From an uncultured Eubacteriales bacterium (GTDB lineage Bacteria > Bacillota > Clostridia > Oscillospirales > Ruminococcaceae): DNA of 17,007 nucleotides. The notes beneath the pieces were generated by a model. It worked only from the letters and a program-made list of their open reading frames with translations, did not search any database and was not told where the DNA came from. The stretch covers positions 1-17,007 of the forward strand of contig CAUHFD010000035.1 in the NCBI GenBank assembly GCA_959605275.1. Reading direction: 5' to 3'. The position numbers and the translations under genes are program-made. Positions 1 through 4,623 of this stretch are shown here, in pieces. Position 1 is the stretch's first letter, and each line of letters begins with the position of its first letter.

Positions 1-60
1 ATTTTATCTTCCTTTCAAAAGGCATAAGCGCCTTAATTTCCTAAAAACAACCAACGAACG

Positions 61-82
61 AATCGTTAATCTTATAACGATT
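61..82. promoter_or_regulatory. Candidate operator: perfect 8-bp inverted repeat
   Basis: AATCGTTA (61-68) and TAACGATT (75-82) are exact inverted copies separated by 6 bp. An overlapping shorter palindrome AACGA-A-TCGTT spans 57-67. The dyad sits at the predicted start of the leftward transcript, where a repressor would block it. Dyads of this size are typical of dimeric regulators such as TetR-type proteins, but the binding protein is unknown. Confidence 0.45.
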
Positions 83-118
83 GTTTATTATTATACCTTA
101 TAATATACAAAAATGCAA
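83..118 (-). promoter_or_regulatory. Leftward sigma-A-type promoter for a divergent gene outside the window
   Basis: On the minus strand a -35 box TTGCAT (113-118) and a -10 box TATAAT (90-95) are exactly 17 bp apart, a near-consensus housekeeping promoter. Transcription would start near position 83 and run leftward off the window. A Shine-Dalgarno-like AAAGGAAG lies on the minus strand at 15-8, so the coding start of the unseen gene is probably at or just beyond position 1. The gene itself cannot be identified. Confidence 0.6.
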
Positions 119-146
119 ATGATTTTTCAAAAATATCAAAAAACGC

Positions 147-182
147 TTGCATTTTATAAATTCATATGATAAAATATTAAAG
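147..182 (+). promoter_or_regulatory. rpsB promoter
   Basis: A -35 box TTGCAT (147-152), a 17-bp spacer and a -10 box TAAAAT (170-175) with an extended TGa element (167-169) form a good sigma-A promoter. The predicted start near 182 gives a 5' leader of about 108 nt before rpsB. The sequence around the -35 (TTGCATTTT, 147-155) is the inverted copy of AAAATGCAA (110-118), which holds the -35 of the divergent promoter. Confidence 0.7.
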
Positions 183-192
183 CAATACGCAC

Positions 193-254
193 GCAGTGAT
201 TGGTTTTGCACGGTGCAGCGGAAGTCCGTTGTCGCAATTACTGTTAATTACTGC
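193..254 (+). promoter_or_regulatory. Structured rpsB 5' leader RNA (candidate autoregulatory element)
   Basis: GCAGTGATT (193-201) can pair over nine positions (one G-U) with AATTACTGC (246-254). This closes a domain with two inner hairpins, TGCA-CGG-TGCA (207-217) and CGG-AAGT-CCG (219-228). A second copy of AATTACTG at 236-243 offers a competing partner for the same 5' arm. A GGAGG (255-259) directly follows the closing helix, upstream of the true SD at 276-281. Ribosomal protein genes often carry such leaders that bind the encoded protein; S2 binding here is inferred. Confidence 0.45.
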
Positions 255-289
255 GGAGGAAAATTTAACCAAAATAGGAGGATTTCACA

Positions 290-1048
290 ATGGGAGTAGT
301 TTCCATGAAACAGCTTCTTGAAGCCGGTGTTCATTTCGGACATCAGACAAGAAGATGGAACCCGAAGATGGCAAGATACATCTTCACAGAACGTAACGGT
401 ATTTATATTATCGACTTGCAAAAGACGGTAAAGAAACTGGATGAGGCTTATATGTTTGCTCGTGATGTAGCGGCAGAGGGCGGCTCCATTCTGTTCGTAG
501 GTACCAAAAAACAGGCAGGCGATTCCGTTAAGGAAGAGGCTGAGCGTTGCGGAATGCATTATGTAAATGCTCGTTGGCTCGGCGGTATGATGACTAACTT
601 CAATACCATTCGCCGCAGAATCAACAGACTGTCTCAACTCAGACAGATGGAAGAAGACGGTACTTTTGATTTGTTGCCGAAAAAAGAAGTTATCAAATTA
701 AATCTTGAGATTGAAAAATTGGAAAAATTCCTCGGCGGTATCAAAAATATGGACAAGTTGCCGAAAGCATTGTTCATCGTTGACCCTCGCAAAGAGAGAA
801 TTGCAGTTGCAGAAGCAAAGAAATTGGGTATCCCGATCATTGCTATTGTTGATACTAACTGCGATCCGGATGAGATCGATTACGTCATTCCGGGTAATGA
901 TGACGCGATCCGCGCTGTAAAACTGATTGCCGGTGCAATGGCAAGCGCAGTGATCGAGGGCAGACAGGGTCAGGAAGAGGCTGTAGAAGAAACAGCTGCT
1001 GAAGAGGAAGTTGCTGCAGAAGAAGAAACCGAAGCTGCGGCTGAATAA
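290..1048 (+). CDS. rpsB: 30S ribosomal protein S2
   Basis: Ribosomal protein S2 of the small subunit, bound late in 30S assembly near the mRNA exit side with S1/S18/S21 neighbours. The 252-residue protein has the unmistakable S2 N-terminus (MKQLLEAGVHFGHQTRRWNP at residues 6-25), followed by FTERNGIYIIDLQKT, the RWLGGMMTNF segment and the IPIIAIVDTNCDPD segment. The C-terminus (from about residue 226) is a Glu/Ala-rich acidic tail, common and variable in Firmicutes S2. The start is ATG 290, preceded by AGGAGG at 276-281 with 8-nt spacing. It is the first gene of a two-gene unit with tsf, under the promoter at 147-175 and a folded leader. Identification is certain; control by its own product is only inferred. 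Confidence 0.98.
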   Translation: MGVVSMKQLLEAGVHFGHQTRRWNPKMARYIFTERNGIYIIDLQKTVKKLDEAYMFARDVAAEGGSILFVGTKKQAGDSVKEEAERCGMHYVNARWLGGMMTNFNTIRRRINRLSQLRQMEEDGTFDLLPKKEVIKLNLEIEKLEKFLGGIKNMDKLPKALFIVDPRKERIAVAEAKKLGIPIIAIVDTNCDPDEIDYVIPGNDDAIRAVKLIAGAMASAVIEGRQGQEEAVEETAAEEEVAAEEETEAAAE

Positions 1049-1065
1049 TTGTTAGATTCATTTTG

Positions 1066-1091
1066 ACGGGCGGACCCGAACGTCCGCCCGT
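1066..1091 (+). terminator. rpsB-tsf intergenic hairpin (attenuator or processing site)
   Basis: ACGGGCGGAC (1066-1075) and GTCCGCCCGT (1082-1091) form a perfect 10-bp, GC-rich stem with a 6-nt loop. The following sequence TCTTGATAATT is only partly U-rich, so this is probably a leaky terminator or an mRNA-stabilising/processing hairpin rather than a full stop. It would lower tsf relative to rpsB or protect the rpsB 3' end. Confidence 0.65.
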
Positions 1092-1129
1092 TCTTGATAA
1101 TTGTATCTAGTATGAAAGGATTGAAAATT

Positions 1130-2035
1130 ATGGCATTTACTGCAAGTGATGTAAAAACGCTCCGTGAGAGAACCGGATGCGGTATGATGGATTGTAAAAA
1201 GGCTTTAACTGAAGCAGACGGTGATATGGAAAAAGCAATCGAAGTGCTCCGTGAAAAAGGTTTAGCGGCAGTTGCGAAAAAAGCCGGCAGAATTGCTGCC
1301 GAAGGTATCGTTGTTTCTGTTGTTGATAAAGAGAAAAAAGTCGGTGTTGTTTTGGAGGTAAACTCTGAAACTGACTTCGTAGCCAAGAATGCGGATTTTG
1401 TTGCGTTCGTCAATCGTGTTGCGAAAGTAATTATTGATTCTAATCCGGCTGATGTAGAAGCTTTGATGTCCTGCAAGGATGCAACCGGTGAAGATGTTGC
1501 TTCCATGTTGCAGGAAAAAGTTTTGACCATTGGTGAAAACATTCAGATTCGCCGTTTTGAACGTTTAGAGGGCGATATGATTGCTTATGTTCACGGCGAG
1601 GGAAGAATCGGCGTTATGGTTATGTTTGATACCGATGTTGCTGATAAAGAGGGCTTTGAAGCTTACGGAAAAGATGTTGCAATGCAGGTTGCAGCTGCTA
1701 TGCCTCAGTATCTGAACAAAGAATCTGTTGATCCGGAAGTTGTCGCAAAAGAAAAGGAAATTTTAACCGCACAAGCGATTAACGAAGGTAAGCCGGCTAA
1801 TATTGCCGAGAAAATGGTTATGGGCAGAATTGCAAAATTCTATAAAGAAGTTTGTTTAGTTGAGCAGCCTTTTGTAAAGGATGGGGACATTACGGTTGCC
1901 AAATACACCGAGAATGTTGCAAAAGAGCTGGGCGGTCATATCACTATTACCGGCTTTGTTCGTTATGAAAAAGGTGAAGGACTGCAGAAGAGAGAAGATA
2001 ATTTCGCTGACGAAGTTGCAAGCATGGTAAAATAG
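1130..2035 (+). CDS. tsf: Translation elongation factor Ts
   Basis: EF-Ts, the guanine nucleotide exchange factor that recycles EF-Tu-GDP to EF-Tu-GTP in the cytosol. The 301-residue product starts MAFTASDVKTLRERTGCGMM, the UBA-like N-terminal domain, with the characteristic TGCGMMDCKKAL. The conserved core segment VNSETDFVAKNADF follows near residue 80, then the dimerisation/core domain and the C-terminal module with GKPANIAEKMVMGRIAKFYKE. The reading frame is open back to 1094, but ATG 1130 is chosen because AAAGGA (1115-1120) lies 9 nt upstream and the family N-terminus begins here; the alternatives at 1094 (TTG) and 1112 (ATG) lack an SD. It is co-transcribed with rpsB past the 1066-1091 hairpin. 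The usual Firmicutes followers pyrH and frr are not here. Confidence 0.97.
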   Translation: MAFTASDVKTLRERTGCGMMDCKKALTEADGDMEKAIEVLREKGLAAVAKKAGRIAAEGIVVSVVDKEKKVGVVLEVNSETDFVAKNADFVAFVNRVAKVIIDSNPADVEALMSCKDATGEDVASMLQEKVLTIGENIQIRRFERLEGDMIAYVHGEGRIGVMVMFDTDVADKEGFEAYGKDVAMQVAAAMPQYLNKESVDPEVVAKEKEILTAQAINEGKPANIAEKMVMGRIAKFYKEVCLVEQPFVKDGDITVAKYTENVAKELGGHITITGFVRYEKGEGLQKREDNFADEVASMVK

Positions 2036-2062
2036 GCACAACGCTGAATATTTTAAACTTTT

Positions 2063-2104
2063 AACCCTGTTATCTCTATTTGTGAGATAACAGGGTTTAT
2101 TCAT
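2063..2104 (+). terminator. Intrinsic terminator after tsf (first of two)
   Basis: AACCCTGTTATCTC (2063-2076) pairs perfectly over 14 bp with GAGATAACAGGGTT (2084-2097) around a 7-nt loop. It is followed by a moderate U-rich tail (TTTATTCATT). It lies 28 bp after the tsf stop codon. Confidence 0.85.
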
Positions 2105-2181
2105 TAATGGAGTTGATAATGTTTTGCACGATGTGTATTTATTTTGTGATTAGATAATATCATACTGTTTCCGCAGACTGG

Positions 2182-2226
2182 AACGTCTTGCCGGTTTATT
2201 ATAATCCGGCAAGACGTTTTTGTTTA
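2182..2226 (+). terminator. Second, stronger intrinsic terminator between tsf and mraZ
   Basis: AACGTCTTGCCGG (2182-2194) pairs over 13 bp with CCGGCAAGACGTT (2206-2218), loop 11 nt, and runs into TTTTTGTTT. With the terminator 80 bp upstream it forms a tandem insulator between the translation unit and the division cluster. Confidence 0.9.
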
Positions 2227-2304
2227 AACAATATTTGGCGTTTTTTTAGGAGAATTTCACCATACCTTGTAGAAATTCGTAAAAAGCTGCTCAAACAACG
2301 ATGG

Positions 2305-2317
2305 GAACGCATGTTCG
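2305..2317. promoter_or_regulatory. LexA-like (SOS box) palindrome upstream of mraZ
   Basis: GAAC-GCAT-GTTC (2305-2316) followed by G matches the Gram-positive LexA consensus CGAACRNRYGTTYG at every position except the first base (G instead of C). It lies 36 bp upstream of the mraZ -35 box, with no other clear promoter overlapping it. Whether LexA controls anything from this position is unproven, and a chance palindrome is possible. Confidence 0.35.
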
Positions 2318-2352
2318 CGAAAAATCTTTTCTGATTTTTTCTTATAAAACTA

Positions 2353-2390
2353 TTGCAATTTATGGATAAAGTGGTTATAATTGTATTTAT
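2353..2390 (+). promoter_or_regulatory. mraZ (dcw operon) promoter
   Basis: TTGCAA (2353-2358), a 17-bp spacer and a perfect TATAAT (2376-2381) form a strong sigma-A promoter with a start near 2388. The spacer contains one GTGG MraZ-type box (2371-2374), and three more lie immediately downstream. This is the main promoter entering the division and cell-wall cluster. Confidence 0.8.
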
Positions 2391-2420
2391 AGTGGTGTGA
2401 AGTGGATGAAAGTGGTTGAA
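2391..2420 (+). promoter_or_regulatory. MraZ operator: three 10-bp tandem boxes
   Basis: Three consecutive 10-bp units AGTGGTGTGA, AGTGGATGAA and AGTGGTTGAA (2391-2400, 2401-2410, 2411-2420) place GTGG exactly one helical turn apart. A fourth AAAGTGG is at 2368-2374 inside the promoter spacer. MraZ proteins are known to bind short direct repeats with 10-bp periodicity just upstream of their own gene. The position from about +3 to +32 predicts autorepression by roadblock or promoter occlusion. Confidence 0.8.
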
Positions 2421-2442
2421 AATCCCTAAAGGAGGTGCAGGA

Positions 2443-2865
2443 ATGTTAATCGGTGAATATGGTTATAGTATTGATGTAAAAGGACGTCTTAATTTTCCTG
2501 CAAAGCTTCGTGAGGATTTGGGGGATACTTTTGTTCTTACCAAAGGATTTGATGATAAATGCCTTTTGGTTTACTCCATGGAGGAATGGAAAAACTTTGA
2601 GGATAAAGTGAAATCCCTTCCGATGTCGAAAGCCAGAAACCTGCAGCGCTTTTTCTTTGCAAGTGCCACTGAAATTGAACCGGACAAGCAGGGAAGAATT
2701 GTTGTGCCTGCGGCGTTGCGGGAGTATGCACTGTTGGATAAAGATGTAATGGTAATCGGCGCCTCCAATCATTGCGAGATTTGGAGCAAACAGCGTTGGG
2801 ATGAAATTTGTGCAGAGCTGGATACGACTTCAATTGTTGATATTATGGATGAAATCGGCTTTTAA
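2443..2865 (+). CDS. mraZ: Transcriptional regulator MraZ
   Basis: MraZ, a ring-forming DNA-binding protein of the SpoVT/AbrB-like swapped-hairpin fold that represses the dcw operon in species studied. The 140-residue protein has the expected two halves, each with the DxKGR-type signature: SIDVKGRLNFPAKLRE at about 9-24 and EPDKQGRIVVPAALREYA in the second half. Length is normal for the family (about 140-150). The frame is open to TTG 2416, but that codon lies in the operator; ATG 2443 is preceded by AAAGGAGGT (2428-2436) with 6-nt spacing and gives the usual MLIGEYGYSID start. It is the first gene of the cluster, 46 bp ahead of rsmH, and its likely target sites lie in its own 5' region. Confidence 0.96.
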   Translation: MLIGEYGYSIDVKGRLNFPAKLREDLGDTFVLTKGFDDKCLLVYSMEEWKNFEDKVKSLPMSKARNLQRFFFASATEIEPDKQGRIVVPAALREYALLDKDVMVIGASNHCEIWSKQRWDEICAELDTTSIVDIMDEIGF

Positions 2866-2911
2866 TCGGCTGTAAATCGGACAGGCTGTCTGTCGGGAAG
2901 GATGTGTATTC

Positions 2912-3835
2912 ATGGAGTTTCGACATTACTCGGTTATGCTTAATGAATGCATAGAAGGCTTGGCTGTGAAACCCGACGGTATTTATGCCGATGGAACAGC
3001 GGGCGGGGCAGGACATTCGTCTGAAATTGCCAAACGTCTGACAACAGGAAAACTGCTGGCGTTGGACCGAGATCCGGTTGCGGTAAAAACGGCAACGGAA
3101 CGCTTGCAAAAATATCCGGCTGCTGTGGTCATACAAGCAAACTTTAGTGAAATTCAAAGAGTGTGTGCAGAACAAGGTGTGGACAAGCTGGATGGTATGA
3201 TGTTGGATTTGGGTGTCTCTTCTTATCAGCTTGATGCCGCAGAGCGGGGATTCTCCTACCGCCAGAATGCACCGCTTGATATGCGGATGAGTCAAGCAGG
3301 TGTGTCCGCAAAGGATATTGTGAATACTTATTCTGTTTCCGAACTAAATCGGATTATTAGAGATTACGGCGAAGAAAAATATTCTTACCAGATTGCCAAA
3401 AACATCGTTAAAGCCAGAGAGGACAAGCCTCTGGAAACAACGATGGAGCTGGCGGATATTATTAAATCCTCCATGCCGGCGGCAGCAAGAAGAGAAAAAA
3501 ATCCCTGCAAACGAACTTTTCAGGCAATTCGAATTGCAGTAAACAGTGAATTGGAGAGCCTTTCAGAAGGACTTCAGGCGGCATTTGAAATATTGGCACC
3601 CGGCGGTCGTTTGGTGGTAATCACATTTCATTCTTTGGAAGATCGAATTGTGAAACAGGCATTTGCAGGATGGTGTCAGGGCTGTATTTGTCCGCCGGAT
3701 TTTCCGGTGTGTGTATGCCATCAAAAACCGAAAGCAAAGTTAATCAATAAAAAACCGATTTTGCCGTCAGAGGAGGAGCTGGCAGTCAATAGCCGCAGTC
3801 AGAGCGCAAAATTGAGAATATTAGAAAAATTATAA
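2912..3835 (+). CDS. rsmH: 16S rRNA m4C1402 methyltransferase RsmH (MraW)
   Basis: S-adenosylmethionine-dependent enzyme that N4-methylates C1402 in the decoding centre of 16S rRNA. The 307-residue protein carries the SAM-binding loop DGTAGGAGHS (27-36), the LDLGVSSYQLD segment, the RGFSYRQNAPLDMRM motif, NPCKRTFQAIRIAVN and the HSLEDRIVKQAF segment near the C-terminus. A Cys-rich stretch (WCQGCICPPDFPVCVCH) follows, as in many Clostridia orthologues. The start is ATG 2912 with GGAAGGA at 2896-2902. It follows mraZ by 46 bp in the same transcript, the near-universal mraZ-rsmH pairing that opens dcw clusters. The short gap contains three AATCGG repeats (around 2853-2879) of no clear meaning. 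Confidence 0.97.
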   Translation: MEFRHYSVMLNECIEGLAVKPDGIYADGTAGGAGHSSEIAKRLTTGKLLALDRDPVAVKTATERLQKYPAAVVIQANFSEIQRVCAEQGVDKLDGMMLDLGVSSYQLDAAERGFSYRQNAPLDMRMSQAGVSAKDIVNTYSVSELNRIIRDYGEEKYSYQIAKNIVKAREDKPLETTMELADIIKSSMPAAARREKNPCKRTFQAIRIAVNSELESLSEGLQAAFEILAPGGRLVVITFHSLEDRIVKQAFAGWCQGCICPPDFPVCVCHQKPKAKLINKKPILPSEEELAVNSRSQSAKLRILEKL

Positions 3836-3887
3836 AGAGAAAAACAGAAAGATAGAAAGATAGAAAAAGGAAGGACGTAGCAGTATT

Positions 3888-4355
3888 ATGAGAACGAATA
3901 GCAATTTGGCTGTAAAACTGCCCAGACAGGAAGAACAAGTCAGACAGCCGGAAATTGTAAAAGTACCCAAAGTCAAACCGGCTTCCAAGCCAATGAGTCC
4001 GGTTAAGGTCCTGTTGTTTTTAATGGTGATTATCGGTCTTTCTTTTTCGGTAATGTACAGTCGGGCACAGTTAAATGAACTGAGTGCGAAGGTGAATTCC
4101 GCTACTAAGGAATTAGAAACGTTAAAGAGCGAAAATATACGGTTACAGACCGAGTTGGAAGACAGAATATCTTTAAAAAATGTGGAGGAATATGCCACCG
4201 TTGAGTTGGGAATGGAGAAAATGGATGCTTCACAGGTGGAGTATGTCACTTTAACCAGCGGTAATCAGGTTGAAATCACCGAGGAAAGTGACAGCTCTGT
4301 TTGGCAGAAAATCAAGAACTTTTTTGATGATATGATGGAATATATCGGGATATAG
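3888..4355 (+). CDS. ftsL: FtsL-like cell division protein (septum formation initiator family)
   Basis: Small bitopic membrane protein of the divisome, which in bacteria pairs with DivIC/FtsB and DivIB/FtsQ to activate the septal synthase FtsW-PBP. The 155-residue product has a basic, Pro/Lys-rich cytoplasmic tail (1-40), one transmembrane helix (about 42-61: VKVLLFLMVIIGLSFSVMYS) and an extracytoplasmic coiled coil (about 62-95, rich in Leu, Glu and Lys heptads). It ends in an acidic tail with a possible amphipathic helix. Sequence conservation in FtsL is poor, so the call rests on topology and its fixed place between rsmH and the class B PBP. ATG 3888 has GGAAGGA at 3869-3875, spaced 12 nt. 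A purine-rich 8-bp tandem repeat (GATAGAAA twice) precedes it. A terminator follows the gene. Confidence 0.85.
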   Translation: MRTNSNLAVKLPRQEEQVRQPEIVKVPKVKPASKPMSPVKVLLFLMVIIGLSFSVMYSRAQLNELSAKVNSATKELETLKSENIRLQTELEDRISLKNVEEYATVELGMEKMDASQVEYVTLTSGNQVEITEESDSSVWQKIKNFFDDMMEYIGI

Positions 4356-4382
4356 GGAAATAGATATTAATAGTGGGCAGCG

Positions 4383-4416
4383 AAGGGTTGAGAACAAAAT
4401 TCTTAACCCTTGTTTT
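4383..4416 (+). terminator. Terminator after ftsL
   Basis: AAGGGTTGAGAA (4383-4394) pairs over 12 bp (one G-U) with TTCTTAACCCTT (4400-4411) around a 5-nt loop, then GTTTTC. The stem is strong and the U tract short, so termination is likely partial to good. It splits mraZ-rsmH-ftsL from the downstream pbp-mur genes. Confidence 0.75.
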
Positions 4417-4502
4417 CACAATTCAATGAAATAATACCGGGGCGTATCTTTCATCAAATCTCTCATAAAAATTACTACATATAGAGACTTTCTGGATGCG
4501 CT

Positions 4503-4542
4503 TTGCTTAATGCTAGATTTTTTCATATTTATCCTGTATAAT
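4503..4542 (+). promoter_or_regulatory. Candidate promoter region for the pbp-mur genes
   Basis: Within the 268-bp gap between ftsL and pbp, TTGCTT (4503-4508) is 17 bp from TATTTA (4526-4531), and a perfect TATAAT lies at 4537-4542 with only a poor -35 (TAGATT, 4514-4519). A second TATAAT at 4603-4608 has no -35. The upstream terminator makes a promoter here functionally expected. The rest of the gap (4417-4502) shows nothing I can name. Confidence 0.4.
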
Positions 4543-4623
4543 AAGGAAGCGAATATCGCGCTTGAAATCCTGTGGTATTACCTAAAAGCTGAAACAAGCC
4601 GGTATAATGGAACTGGGGGTCAT

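Noticed and set aside
970..1542. Long minus-strand open frame across the rpsB-tsf junction
   Set aside because: It is the complement of two certain genes, is Ser/Ala/Thr-rich as expected for an antisense shadow of Glu/Ala-rich coding, and has no ribosome binding site.
2252..2278. GAATTTC-N13-GAAATTC inverted repeat upstream of mraZ
   Set aside because: Short AT-rich arms with a long loop in an AT-rich region; expected by chance and not aligned with a promoter.
2416..2442. TTG start for mraZ at 2416
   Set aside because: The codon lies within the third GTGG operator box; the strong AAAGGAGGT is placed for ATG 2443, which gives the normal MraZ N-terminus.
2843..3295. Minus-strand open frame inside rsmH
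   Set aside because: It is an antisense shadow of a certain gene with no recognisable domain or start signal.
3840..3875. Purine-rich tandem repeat (GATAGAAA twice) before ftsL as a regulatory site
   Set aside because: It is short and low-complexity, merging into the ribosome binding region; better explained as AG-rich leader or slippage.
4510..4623. 38-residue N-terminal extension of the penicillin-binding protein from ATG 4510
   Set aside because: No Shine-Dalgarno precedes ATG 4510, the segment overlaps the candidate promoter boxes, and the family architecture begins with the short basic tail after GTG 4624/TTG 4627.
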